Assembly (NCBI RefSeq): GCF_030646155.1
Contig: NZ_JAUTDN010000012.1
Coordinates: 1 to 64,000, forward strand
Origin: Conexibacter sp. CPCC 205762
GTDB taxonomy: Bacteria; Actinomycetota; Thermoleophilia; Solirubrobacterales; Solirubrobacteraceae
DNA: 64,000 nt
Reading direction: 5' to 3'
In this document: piece after piece, positions 44,300 through 52,322 of the stretch
Numbering within the stretch: the stretch's first letter is position 1
Layout of the letters: every line of letters starts with the position of its first letter
The notes under the pieces: generated by a model
What the model saw: only the letters and a program-made list of their open reading frames with translations
Told to the model about the DNA's origin: nothing
The model's database searches: none
Position numbers and translations under genes: made by a program

Positions 44300-45394
44300 A
44301 TGTCCGATCCGCTTCCGCTCACCCGTGCGCAACTGCTCGCGCTCTTCGCAGCCGTGGCACGCGAGTTCGGTGGCGGTTTGCTCGCCGTCTCACACGAGGT
44401 ACGTCGTTGGCGCCGCATCGCGGCGCGGATTCCGGACGATGCGTTGCGGGCTGACGCGCTCACGGCGATCGATCACAAGCGCGGGCACATCGACGGCGCC
44501 GCGTTGTTCTGGACTCTCCCTCACCGCCGCGACAAGCGCCTTCTGCGCGCCCTCGTGACGTATGAGCTGCTGCAGGACTTCCTCGACTGCGCGAGCGAGC
44601 GCGGCGCGGAGATCGACGCCGGCAGCGGCCCTCAGCTCTACCGCGCCATCACCGACGCCGTCGACCCGAGCCTGCCGCTCTCCGACTACTACCGCGACCA
44701 TCCATGGCGCGACGACGGCGGCTTCCTGCCAGCGCTCGTGCGGGCTTTCCGTGATGACAGCGCGCGTTTGCCGTCCTTCGACGTGATCCGGCCGCACCTG
44801 GCGCGCGAGGCGTCACGCACGTGGGTCCTCGACGCGAACCACGGGATCGACCCGGTCCGGCGCGACGATGCGCTGCGCGCATGGGCCGCGAGCGAGTTTC
44901 CTGCCGAACACGACCTGCGCTGGTACGAGCTGACCGCGGCTGCGAGCGGTTGGATCACGGCGCATGCGCTGTTGGCCGTCGGCGCCGAACCGAACGTCAC
45001 GAGCGAAGACATCGACGCCGTCTACTCCGCCTACTTCCCCTGGTACGCGATGTCGCTGACGATGCTCGACAGCTACGTCGACCAGGCCGAGGACCTGAGC
45101 GATGGCGCGCACAGCTACTTCGGGCACTACCAAGACGGTGAGGAGGGGGTCGACCGTCTCTGTGCGAGCCTCGAACGCTCGGCCAACCACGTCCTCACCC
45201 TTCCGCACGGCGAACGGCATGCTGTGCTGTTCGGTTGCATGGTCGCGCTCTATCTGAGCAAGGACAGCGCCCGCACGAGCGGGATGCGGGCGTCGACTCG
45301 CCGGATCGCTCAGGCAGGCGGGACGCTGCCACGGGCGCTGTTGCCGGTGCTGCGGATCTGGCGGCTCGCGAACGCGCAGAGCGCATCCACCTGA
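44300..45394 (+). CDS. DUF2600 (YtpB-like) class I terpene-synthase-family protein
   Basis: 364 residues. The acidic motif LLQDFLDCASER (91-101) and the second motif MLDSYVDQAEDL (255-266) match the two metal-binding signatures of the YtpB/tetraprenyl-beta-curcumene synthase family. The all-helical character with Trp/Tyr-rich cavity segments (YFPWYAMSL) also fits. Characterised members cyclise C35 prenyl diphosphates in Bacillus; here the substrate is unknown. It follows the exporter permease after 44 bp on the same strand, so the product may be exported by it. That link is inferred from position only. Confidence 0.75.
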   Translation: MSDPLPLTRAQLLALFAAVAREFGGGLLAVSHEVRRWRRIAARIPDDALRADALTAIDHKRGHIDGAALFWTLPHRRDKRLLRALVTYELLQDFLDCASERGAEIDAGSGPQLYRAITDAVDPSLPLSDYYRDHPWRDDGGFLPALVRAFRDDSARLPSFDVIRPHLAREASRTWVLDANHGIDPVRRDDALRAWAASEFPAEHDLRWYELTAAASGWITAHALLAVGAEPNVTSEDIDAVYSAYFPWYAMSLTMLDSYVDQAEDLSDGAHSYFGHYQDGEEGVDRLCASLERSANHVLTLPHGERHAVLFGCMVALYLSKDSARTSGMRASTRRIAQAGGTLPRALLPVLRIWRLANAQSAST

Positions 45395-45552
45395 GCGCTC
45401 AGCGATCAGCGCTAGGGCCTGGCCAGCCGATCGGATGCGGCATAGCGTGGCGGTGGCGCACGCTCGTCTCCCCTCGATGCGCTGCGCGCCGCCGCGATCC
45501 GCGGGCGCTCGCGAGCACTCCCCTTGCCGCGAGCGCCCGCGCCCTCTCGCTG

Positions 45553-45978
45553 ATGATGCAGACCACGCATTCTGAAAGTGCCGAGCGCTCGTTGCGCGAA
45601 CAGTGGCGTACGTTCTCCGCGCTGGAGCCGGGAAGGACGGTGACGGTGCCGCGGTGGTGTCGCGGCTGCGTGGCCCGGCGGGGAACGCGCGCCGCGCTGC
45701 GAGGCGCGGCGGTGGTCGAGGCGGTTGTCGCAGACCTCCGGCGGCTCACCGGTGACGACGACCTACGAGCCCGTCCACGGCGCGTCGTGGCCGGTCGGAT
45801 CTGGGAGTTGGTCGTCTACCGCCGAGAGATGCCGCCACGACAGCGGGTGATTGCAGCGATGCGCAGGTCGACGCGACCGCCCTGGCGGCTGGATCGCATC
45901 GCGTACTTCGTCGTCGCTGAGCCCGATGCTCATCAGCACCGGCGCCCCGCACAGGAAGGAAGACTGCCTCGTGAGTGA
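45553..45978 (+). CDS. Hypothetical basic protein
   Basis: 141 residues from ATG 45553 (an ATG one codon later is equivalent). Third-position GC is high and the middle part (VVEAVVADLRRLTGDDDLRARPRRVVAGRIWELVVYRREMPPRQRVIAAMRR) looks like a real soluble domain. The last 20 residues look shadow-like. It overlaps the next HTH gene by 8 bp. No family recognised; it may be a broken or fortuitous frame. Confidence 0.35.
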   Translation: MMQTTHSESAERSLREQWRTFSALEPGRTVTVPRWCRGCVARRGTRAALRGAAVVEAVVADLRRLTGDDDLRARPRRVVAGRIWELVVYRREMPPRQRVIAAMRRSTRPPWRLDRIAYFVVAEPDAHQHRRPAQEGRLPRE

Positions 45979-46228
45979 CGTGGATCCCGTCGATCTCGAT
46001 CGTCTCGGCCACGCGATTCGTGTCCGCCGGCGGGCGTTGAACCTGTCTCAGAACGGGGTGGCGCGATCGAGCGGCATCCATCGCAACTACATCGGCGCGC
46101 TGGAACGGGGTGAGGTGAACCCGACGTACGGGACGCTGCTGCGGCTGGCGCGTGGGCTGCGGATGCCGCTTGACCAGCTGATCGCGAACGCGCAGGGACG
46201 CGGCGAGCCGTTCGCCGGGCGCGATTGA
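45971..46228 (+). CDS. Small XRE-family HTH protein
   Basis: 85 residues from GTG 45971, preceded by a purine-rich AGGAAGGAAG. It is essentially one helix-turn-helix domain: LGHAIRVRRRALNLSQNGVARSSGIHRNYIGALERGEVNPTYGTLLRLARGLRMPLDQLI. Such minimal Cro/C1-type proteins often control restriction or toxin modules. A hypothetical membrane protein follows. Its target is unknown. Confidence 0.8.
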   Translation: MSDVDPVDLDRLGHAIRVRRRALNLSQNGVARSSGIHRNYIGALERGEVNPTYGTLLRLARGLRMPLDQLIANAQGRGEPFAGRD

Positions 46229-46274
46229 CTGGAATTTGCATCACACGGCGAGGTGGTCGAGACTACGGCGGCAG

Positions 46275-46967
46275 ATGAGCCGGCGACGCTCCAGCTATTG
46301 CGCCCATCCCGCCTTCGTCCTGAGACCGGTCGCCGACCCCTCGGGGCGGGTCTCGGACGAGGCACTCGGATACGCGTGGCTGAAGCTCAGCCGCGAAGAA
46401 CGGGAGCGCCGGGAGCGGGTGTTCTTCTCGGAGCTGCTGGCGCGATTGAGCGTGGAGCCCGACGCGACGGTCGAGGCGTCGTTCGAGGACCTTCACGCCG
46501 CAGAGGCCTTCGCCGCGCGCTGGCAGCTGGTCCGGGACGGGTACGACGTGAGCGGAACGTGCAGCTCCGACCTCGCCCAGGCGCTTGTCGGCGAAGCGCT
46601 CGACCGCGCACGGATCGAGAACCCCGACGACGGGCCGCTGTTCGCGTTCGAGAGCGGTCGGAACAGCGTCGAAACCTGGGTCTCGGACCGCGACTGGTGG
46701 CAGTGGTATCTCGAGCTGCAGGCGGCGATCCAGCCTGACCCGCATGCGCCGGCGGCGACGGAGCACCCGGTCAGAGCGTCGCTGTTCATCGTGCTCAGCT
46801 ATGCGACGTACCTCGTCGGCTCGCTGATCGCGGTCGGGGCGATGCGTCTGCTCCACCACTGGGGCCTGCCGCTGCCGGCGGCGATCGCGATCGGGTTCGT
46901 GCTGCTCGTCCCGCTCACGCTGGGGCCGGTCAGTCGCGTGAAGAGACGGATCGACCGCCTCGTCTGA
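46275..46967 (+). CDS. Hypothetical protein with two C-terminal transmembrane helices
   Basis: 230 residues. A soluble acidic N-terminal region of about 165 residues (LSREERERRERVFFSELLARLSVEPD, WVSDRDWWQWYLELQAAIQPDP) is followed by two hydrophobic helices (SLFIVLSYATYLVGSLIAVGAM and PAAIAIGFVLLVPLTLG). It lies between an HTH gene and a toxin-antitoxin pair. No family recognised. The start is uncertain; 46275 is the first ATG before the conserved-looking part. Confidence 0.55.
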   Translation: MSRRRSSYCAHPAFVLRPVADPSGRVSDEALGYAWLKLSREERERRERVFFSELLARLSVEPDATVEASFEDLHAAEAFAARWQLVRDGYDVSGTCSSDLAQALVGEALDRARIENPDDGPLFAFESGRNSVETWVSDRDWWQWYLELQAAIQPDPHAPAATEHPVRASLFIVLSYATYLVGSLIAVGAMRLLHHWGLPLPAAIAIGFVLLVPLTLGPVSRVKRRIDRLV

Positions 46968-46989
46968 CGCGGCGGTGGAAGCGGTCGCC

Positions 46990-47008
46990 TATACTCATGT
47001 ACGTACAT
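46990..47008 (+). promoter_or_regulatory. Promoter and palindromic operator of the toxin-antitoxin pair
   Basis: TATACT (46990-46995) is a good -10 element. It is followed at once by the perfect 12-bp palindrome ATGTACGTACAT (46997-47008), and CGTAC recurs at 47014-47018. Phd/YefM antitoxins repress their own operons by binding TGTACA-type palindromes at the transcription start, so this is a likely autoregulatory site. Confidence 0.55.
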
Positions 47009-47035
47009 TGAGTCGTACACGGTTTGGGGTCTTTC

Positions 47036-47317
47036 GTGAGCACCATCGGAGTCCGTGAGCTGGCCCGGAACGCCAGCGCCATCATCAACGAGCTCGACGC
47101 CACCAAGCAGCCGGCGCTGATCACGCGCCGGGGGCGTCCTGTCGCGTACATACTCCCGGTCGACTCGGAGCAGTTCGAGGACTTCGTGCTCGCCAACGCA
47201 CCCGAGTTCGTCGAGGGCATGGCCGCTGCCGATCGCGAGCTGCTCGCCGGCGAAACCACCTCGCTCGCGGCCGCGCGGCGCTTGCTCGAAGACGACGCCG
47301 ATCTCGGCGACGACTGA
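47036..47317 (+). CDS. Phd/YefM-family antitoxin
   Basis: 93 residues from GTG 47036; a TTG at 47024 is the alternative. The N-terminus STIGVRELARNASAIINELDATKQPALITRRGRPVAYILPV is the classic Phd/YefM DNA-binding fold. The acidic C-terminal half should wrap and neutralise the toxin encoded 7 bp downstream. A palindromic operator precedes it. Confidence 0.88.
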   Translation: MSTIGVRELARNASAIINELDATKQPALITRRGRPVAYILPVDSEQFEDFVLANAPEFVEGMAAADRELLAGETTSLAAARRLLEDDADLGDD

Positions 47318-47324
47318 CCGCACG

Positions 47325-47639
47325 TTGCATCACGTCGAGCTGTCCCGGCGCGCACTCAGAGACCTGCGCCGCATCGACCGATGTGATCGGCGAAGGCTCC
47401 TCGACGTGCTCGAGCGCGAACTGGCCGCCGAGCCACAGCCACCCAACCTCGACGTGAAGCAGCTCGCCGGTCGTGCGCCGTGGCTGCGCCTGCGGCGAGG
47501 CGGCTACCGCATCCCCTACCGGCCGCTGGCCGACGCAGAGCTTGCGACACTCGGCGCGGCCCAGCCGTCCGGATTCCTCGTCGAGCGGGTCGTCGATCGC
47601 GGCGACCTCGACCGAGCGGTGACCACGCTCCCGACATAG
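47325..47639 (+). CDS. RelE/ParE-family toxin
   Basis: 104 residues from TTG 47325. It reads VELSRRALRDLRRIDRCDRRRLLDVLERELAAEP, then VKQLAGRAPWLRLRRGGYRIPYRPL and FLVERVVDRGDLDRAV. That is the RelE/ParE superfamily layout: LxxxAxxxLxxL helix, GxxR(L)RxGxYRxxY sheet and a short C-terminal strand with VxxRxD. RelE-type members cleave mRNA on the ribosome and ParE-type ones poison gyrase; sequence alone does not decide. Paired with the Phd-type antitoxin upstream. Confidence 0.85.
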   Translation: MHHVELSRRALRDLRRIDRCDRRRLLDVLERELAAEPQPPNLDVKQLAGRAPWLRLRRGGYRIPYRPLADAELATLGAAQPSGFLVERVVDRGDLDRAVTTLPT

Positions 47640-47654
47640 GCCGCGCCGCCTCGT

Positions 47655-48098
47655 CTAAACCTCCGGCAGCCGCCCCGAGACGATCTCGAAGAACGTCCGT
47701 CGCGTGATCACGCCGGTGACGCGGTGTTCGGGGTCGAGGACGGGGATGATCAGGACGCGGTGATGGAGGAAGGTCTCGGCCAGCTCGGCGTCGGAGAAGC
47801 CTTCGGTGACGGCGATCGGCTCGCGGTTGGCGAAGTCGAGCAGCGGCTGGGCGAGGCAGCCGGAGCGGCGCTCGATCGCGACGTCGAGGGAGCGGGGGAG
47901 GAAGCCGGCGAATCTCAGCTCTCCCAGGTAGCCGGGGAAGATCGCGGCGATGAACTCGCGCTCGCCGAAGATGCCGCGGAAGCGGCCGTGCTCGTCGGCG
48001 ACGGGGAGGGCGGGGACGTCGACCTGGCGCAGCGCCTCGACGGCCTCCCGCAGCGGGCGGTCGGCGCGCAGCACCGGGACGTGCGTGAGGATCCCCAT
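47655..48098 (-). CDS. CBS-domain pair protein
   Basis: 147 residues with two CBS domains (about 8-60 and 85-140). The second has FLHHRVLIIPVLDPEHRVTGVITRRTFFEIVSG. The start codon ATG shares one base with the permease stop (TGATG), so translation is coupled. It is probably a nucleotide-sensing regulatory subunit of the transporter upstream. There is no other domain. Confidence 0.85.
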   Translation of the reverse strand: MGILTHVPVLRADRPLREAVEALRQVDVPALPVADEHGRFRGIFGEREFIAAIFPGYLGELRFAGFLPRSLDVAIERRSGCLAQPLLDFANREPIAVTEGFSDAELAETFLHHRVLIIPVLDPEHRVTGVITRRTFFEIVSGRLPEV

Positions 48099-49351
48099 CA
48101 GGTGTACCGCAGCAGCAGGTAGACGGTCGCGCAGGCGGTCGAGAAGAGCGTCACCGGGATGCCGACGCGCAGAAACTGCACGAAGCCGATCGGGCTGCCG
48201 GCGCGCGAGGCCATGCCGGCGGCGGCGACGTTCGCGGCGGCGGAGATGATCGTCAGGTTGCCGCCGAAGCAGGCGCCGAGCGACAGCGCCCACCAGTAGG
48301 CCTTGTCGCCGCTGCCGGCCTCCAGCGTGTCGACGACGGGGATCATCGTCGCCGTCAGCGGGATGTTGTCGACGATCCCGCCGACGATCGACGCCGACCA
48401 GGTGATCGCGAGCAGCTCGGCGGTCCGCTCGCCGTCGGTTATCGAGACGATCGCGTGGGTCAGCTCGTCGATCGCGCCGGAGTGCTCCAGCGCCCCGACC
48501 ATCACGAACAGGCCGACGAAGAAGAACAGCGTCGGCCACTCGATCCCGCCGAGCGTCGACTGCAGCGACTGGCGCGTCACCGCCAGCATCGCCGTCGCGC
48601 CGCAGAGCGCGACCGTCGCCGGCTCCAGCCCCAGCGGCTTGTGGACGAAGAACGCGAGCACCGTCAGCCCCAGCAGCGGCAGCAGCCGCTTCAGCTCCGC
48701 CGGGTCCTCGATCGAGCGCGCCGCGTTCAGCTCCATCACCTTCTCGCGCGCCTCGGGCGCGATCCGCAGCCGGCGTCTGAACGCCAGGTACAGCATCCCC
48801 ACCACCGCGAACATCGTCAGGTAGGCGATCGGCGCGACGTTGAGCACGAAGTCCATGAACGACAGCCCGGTCGCGCTCGCGATCATGATGTTCGGCGGGT
48901 CGCCGATCAGCGTCGCGGTGCCGCCGATGTTGCAGGCCATCACCTCGATCAGGATCAGCGGGATCGGGTCGATGTCGAACGCGTCCGCGAGCAGGAACGT
49001 GATCGGCACCATCAGCAGGATCGTCGTCAGGTTGTCGAGGAAGGCCGACAGCACCGCGGTCGGGATCGCGAGCGCGATCACGAGCAGGAACGGCCGCCCG
49101 CGCGACAGCTGCCCGGCGCGGATCGCGATGTAGGTGTAGACCCCGGTCGCCTCCGTCAGCCGGACGACGATCATCATCCCGGCGAGCAGCCCGAGCGTGT
49201 CGAAGTGGATCGCCTCGAGCGCCTGCTCCTGGTCGATCGTCTGCGTCAGCAGCAGCGCACCGGCTCCCACCAGCGCGATCTTCGTGCGGTCGAACTTCTC
49301 CGCGACGATCAACGCCAGCGCACTGAGGAAGATGCCGACGGGGACGATCAT
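48098..49351 (-). CDS. SLC13/ArsB-NhaD-type permease
   Basis: 417 residues from ATG 49351, with about ten to eleven hydrophobic segments. ACNIGGTATLIGDPPNIMIASATGL and IVGGIVDNIPLTATMIPV with GGNLTIISAAANVAAAGMA are the paired re-entrant signatures of the ion transporter superfamily (CitMHS, NhaD, ArsB, OCA2-type). Substrate may be Na+/H+, arsenite or a carboxylate. It is co-transcribed with a CBS regulator and divergent from a NarL-type two-component system. Confidence 0.88.
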   Translation of the reverse strand: MIVPVGIFLSALALIVAEKFDRTKIALVGAGALLLTQTIDQEQALEAIHFDTLGLLAGMMIVVRLTEATGVYTYIAIRAGQLSRGRPFLLVIALAIPTAVLSAFLDNLTTILLMVPITFLLADAFDIDPIPLILIEVMACNIGGTATLIGDPPNIMIASATGLSFMDFVLNVAPIAYLTMFAVVGMLYLAFRRRLRIAPEAREKVMELNAARSIEDPAELKRLLPLLGLTVLAFFVHKPLGLEPATVALCGATAMLAVTRQSLQSTLGGIEWPTLFFFVGLFVMVGALEHSGAIDELTHAIVSITDGERTAELLAITWSASIVGGIVDNIPLTATMIPVVDTLEAGSGDKAYWWALSLGACFGGNLTIISAAANVAAAGMASRAGSPIGFVQFLRVGIPVTLFSTACATVYLLLRYT

Positions 49352-49382
49352 CGCCCCACGAGACGGTATGGGCGCCACGCCC

Positions 49383-49436
49383 GCGCGCACATGGGTGCGC
49401 GCATGCAGATCGCATGGGGGCGAGCGTGCAGATCGC
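49383..49436. promoter_or_regulatory. Hairpin and TGCAGATCGC direct repeats in the permease / kinase divergent gap
   Basis: gcgcgcac-ATGG-gtgcgcgc (49383-49402) is a perfect 8-bp stem with a 4-nt loop. TGCAGATCGC occurs at 49404-49413 and again at 49427-49436, 23 bp apart, about two helical turns. This could be a response-regulator site controlling the divergent permease and the kinase-regulator operon. Confidence 0.4.
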
Positions 49437-49470
49437 TCGCCGCCGCCGCGATCTGGGGCACACTGGTGAG

Positions 49471-50460
49471 GTGTCGCTGCTGCAGCGGATCTTCACCCTC
49501 AACGTCGCCGTCATCGTGCTCGCCGGGCTGCTGCTGGCGCTCACGCCCGCGACCGTCAGCTCCGAGATCGCCCGCCTGGAGGCGGTCGTGCTGCTCGCGC
49601 TGCTGGCCGCCGTCTCCGCCGTCGACTACGTGCTGCTGCGGCGCGCGCTGGCGCCGCTGCGCCGCCTCACCGGGCTGATGGAGACGGTCGAGCCGCTCCA
49701 CCCCGGGCGGCGGCTGCCGTCGCAGGACGCGCCGCCCGAGCTGCGCCGCCTCACCGAGGCGTTCAACCGCATGCTCGACCGGCTGGAGGACGAGCGCCGC
49801 GGCAGCGTCGCGCGCTCGCTGACCGCGCAGGAGGCGGAGCGGCTGCGGGTCGCGCGCGAGCTGCACGACGGGATCGGCCAGTCGCTGACCGCGCTGATGC
49901 TGCAGATCGACCGCGTCGCCAAGCATGCGCCCCCGCCGCTCGACGACGAGCTGACGGAGGCACGCGAGGCGACGCGCGCGCTGATGGGCGAGGTGCGCGA
50001 CGTCGCGCTGCGGCTGCGGCCCGAGGCGCTCGACGACCTCGGCCTGGAGGAGGCGCTCGCGGCGCTCTGCGACCGCGTCGGCGCGCAGGGCGGGATCGCC
50101 GTGCGGCTGACGGTCGCGCCAGCGCTGCCGCCGCTCTCCGAGCAGGCCGAGCTGGTGATCTACCGCGTCGCGCAGGAGGCGCTGACGAACACGCTGCGGC
50201 ATGCGGGGGCGCGCAGCGCCGAGCTGACGCTGGGGCCGGCGCGCACCGGCGACACGGGCGCGGGCGCGCTCGCCCTGACCGCCCGCGACGACGGCCGCGG
50301 CCTCGGCGCCAGCGCGCCGGGCGCGGGGATCCAGGGGATGCACGAGCGCGCGCTGCTGCTCGGCGGCTCCTGCTCGCTCACCGCCGTTGCGGCCGACGGC
50401 GGCGGGACCGAGGTGCGGCTGCTGCTGCCGCGCGCGGCGGTCGCGGCGGTGGCGGCGTGA
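49471..50460 (+). CDS. NarL-type sensor histidine kinase
   Basis: 329 residues from GTG 49471, which follows a GGTGAG sequence. Two N-terminal transmembrane helices (about 8-25 and 34-53) flank a very short loop. A HAMP-like segment (RRALAPLRRLTGLMETV) comes next, then the HisKA_3 box RELHDGIGQSLTALM with the phospho-accepting His near 130. HATPase_c has QEALTNTLRHAGA (N-box) and DDGRGLG (G1). With so little extracytoplasmic sequence it probably senses through the membrane or cytosol. Overlaps the response regulator gene by 4 bp. Confidence 0.92.
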   Translation: MSLLQRIFTLNVAVIVLAGLLLALTPATVSSEIARLEAVVLLALLAAVSAVDYVLLRRALAPLRRLTGLMETVEPLHPGRRLPSQDAPPELRRLTEAFNRMLDRLEDERRGSVARSLTAQEAERLRVARELHDGIGQSLTALMLQIDRVAKHAPPPLDDELTEAREATRALMGEVRDVALRLRPEALDDLGLEEALAALCDRVGAQGGIAVRLTVAPALPPLSEQAELVIYRVAQEALTNTLRHAGARSAELTLGPARTGDTGAGALALTARDDGRGLGASAPGAGIQGMHERALLLGGSCSLTAVAADGGGTEVRLLLPRAAVAAVAA

Positions 50461-51107
50461 ACCCGACGAGGATCCTGCTCGCCGACGACCACGCCGTCGT
50501 CCGCCACGGGCTCAAGCTGGTGCTGGAGGCCGAGCCCGACCTGACCGTCGTCGCCGAGGCCGGCGACGGCCTGGAGGCGGTCGACCTCGGCACGCGCGCC
50601 GACGTCGACCTCGCCGTGCTCGACGTGACGATGCCGCGGCTGACCGGCATCCAGGTCGCGCGCGAGCTGTCGAGGCGCCGGCCCGAGCTGCGGATCCTGA
50701 TCCTCTCGATGCACGACAGCGAGCGCTACCTGTTCGAGGCGCTGCGCGCCGGCGCCTCCGGCTACGTGCTGAAGTCGGTCGTCGACAGAGACCTCGTCGA
50801 GGCCTGCCGCGCGGTGGTGCGCGGCGAGCCGTTCCTCTACCCGGCCGCGATCAGCGCGTTGATGCGCGACTGGGTCCGCCGCGCCGGCGACGGCGAGGAG
50901 CTGCCGGAGAACCCGCTCACGCCGCGCGAGACCGAGATCGTCAAGCTCGTCGCCGAGGGCAACACCAGCCGCGAGATCGCGGAGCTGCTCGTGATCAGCG
51001 AGAAGACCGTCGACCGCCACCGCGCGAACGTGCTCGAGAAGCTCGGCATGCGCGACCGCGTCGACCTCACTCGTTACGCGATCCGCTCCGGCCTCGTCGA
51101 GCCGTGA
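50457..51107 (+). CDS. NarL/FixJ-family response regulator
   Basis: 216 residues from GTG 50457. Receiver domain: acidic pair D10-D11, phospho-acceptor D56 (AVLDVTMP), Lys near 106 (YVLKSV). The C-terminal LuxR helix-turn-helix has LTPRETEIVKLVAEGNTSREIAELLVISEKTVDRHRANVLEKLG. It is coupled by GTGA overlap to the kinase. The divergent SLC13 permease is the obvious candidate target. Confidence 0.95.
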   Translation: MNPTRILLADDHAVVRHGLKLVLEAEPDLTVVAEAGDGLEAVDLGTRADVDLAVLDVTMPRLTGIQVARELSRRRPELRILILSMHDSERYLFEALRAGASGYVLKSVVDRDLVEACRAVVRGEPFLYPAAISALMRDWVRRAGDGEELPENPLTPRETEIVKLVAEGNTSREIAELLVISEKTVDRHRANVLEKLGMRDRVDLTRYAIRSGLVEP

Positions 51108-51270
51108 CGGCGCCGGCGACGATCGCCAGCGACCACACGATCAGCATCCAGCCGACGCCGGGCAGCCGGTCGGCGGGAGACAGTCTCAACCCGGCCGCGA
51201 GCAGCAGCGCGGCGGCCGCGGCGAGCAGGAGAAGGGCATGTCGTCTGATCCACTTCATGCGCTCGACCAT
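51067..51270 (-). CDS. Small two-helix membrane protein (hypothetical)
   Basis: 67 residues from ATG 51270 (63 from ATG 51258). Two hydrophobic helices (ALLLLAAAAALLLAAGLRL and GWMLIVWSLAIVAGAVTA) are joined by a short SPADRLPGVG turn, with a basic C-terminus. The last 40 bp overlap the end of the response regulator on the other strand. Such overlap lowers confidence, but the transmembrane pattern is too regular to be an obvious shadow. Confidence 0.45.
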   Translation of the reverse strand: MVERMKWIRRHALLLLAAAAALLLAAGLRLSPADRLPGVGWMLIVWSLAIVAGAVTARRGRSGSRNE

Positions 51271-51338
51271 GGCACCCGTCGCGCCGCTCCGCAATCGGGC
51301 CGCGAGTGCATCCTCGGCCCGGCGAGGATGTAGTAGGC

Positions 51339-52238
51339 CTAGGCGTGCGTCGCCGCGATCCGCTCGATCGTCGCCACCAGCGCGCGCGCGGCGGCGCCGA
51401 CGCGGCGGTCGGCGGGGACGATCACCGAGGTCTCGAAGCGCGGCACCCGGCCGCGCAGCGGGACGAAGGCGATCTCGCCCGCCGGCACGGTCGAGTACGA
51501 CCGCGGCATCAGCGTGATCGCGAGGCCGTGGGCGACGAAGTCGAGCACGGCGGCGGTGTCGTTGACCTCGTAGGCGATCGTGCGCTCGATGCCGGCGGCG
51601 GCGAAGGCGCGGTCGACCAGCATGCGCGTGCCCCAGCCGGGCGGCAGCTCGACGAACGCCTCCTCCCGCAGCGCGGCGAGCGCGACGCTGCGGCGCGCGG
51701 CGAGGCGGTGGCCGGGCGCGACCGCGAGCATGATCGGCTCGCGCGCCAGCGGCGTCAGCGCGAGCCCAGGCGGGTCCGGCTCCGGCAGCGCGACGACGGC
51801 GACGTCGAGGTGGCCGTCGCGGACGGCGTCGGCCATCGCGGCCGAGCCGCCGCCGTGGCGCACGCGGACCGCGACGCCCGGGTGCGTGCGGCGGAAGTCC
51901 GCGAGCACCTCGGCGACGCCGATCGCGCGCATCGCCTGGCCCTGCATCGTCCCGAGCGTGATCGTGCCGCGCAGGCCGCCGCGGTGCTGCTCGATCGCCT
52001 CGCGCGCGGAGGCGGCGGCGGCGAGCGTCGCGCGCGCCTCGGGCAGCAGCACGCGGCCGGCGTCGCTGAGCGCGACGTGGTGGGTCGAGCGATCGAACAG
52101 CGTCACGCCCAGCTCCGCCTCCAGCTTGCGGACGCTCGCCGAGACGGCCGACTGGACGACGTGCAGGCGGTCGGCGGCGCGCGTGAAGCTGCCCTCGTCG
52201 GCGATCGCGACGAACGTGTTGAGCTGGTGCAGCTCCAT
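51339..52238 (-). CDS. LysR-family transcriptional regulator
   Basis: 299 residues. The N-terminal helix-turn-helix (MELHQLNTFVAIADEGSFTRAADRLHVVQSAVSASVRKLEAELG) is typical, followed by a two-lobe inducer domain. Divergent from an MFS exporter across 84 bp, the standard arrangement for a LysR activator or repressor of an efflux pump. The effector is unknown. Confidence 0.93.
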   Translation of the reverse strand: MELHQLNTFVAIADEGSFTRAADRLHVVQSAVSASVRKLEAELGVTLFDRSTHHVALSDAGRVLLPEARATLAAAASAREAIEQHRGGLRGTITLGTMQGQAMRAIGVAEVLADFRRTHPGVAVRVRHGGGSAAMADAVRDGHLDVAVVALPEPDPPGLALTPLAREPIMLAVAPGHRLAARRSVALAALREEAFVELPPGWGTRMLVDRAFAAAGIERTIAYEVNDTAAVLDFVAHGLAITLMPRSYSTVPAGEIAFVPLRGRVPRFETSVIVPADRRVGAAARALVATIERIAATHA

Positions 52239-52322
52239 CGCCGTGCCATTATCGCGTTTGGTGATGACCGATGTCGTAGATGTGCGTTGAATGAGATGAG
52301 ACGGAGGCGCAGACTGCGCTTC

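Noticed and set aside
45395-45552. Coding sequence between the terpene-synthase-like gene and the next frame
   Set aside because: No frame with plausible start, motif or codon bias; only a weak agcgct dyad near 45394-45413 is visible.
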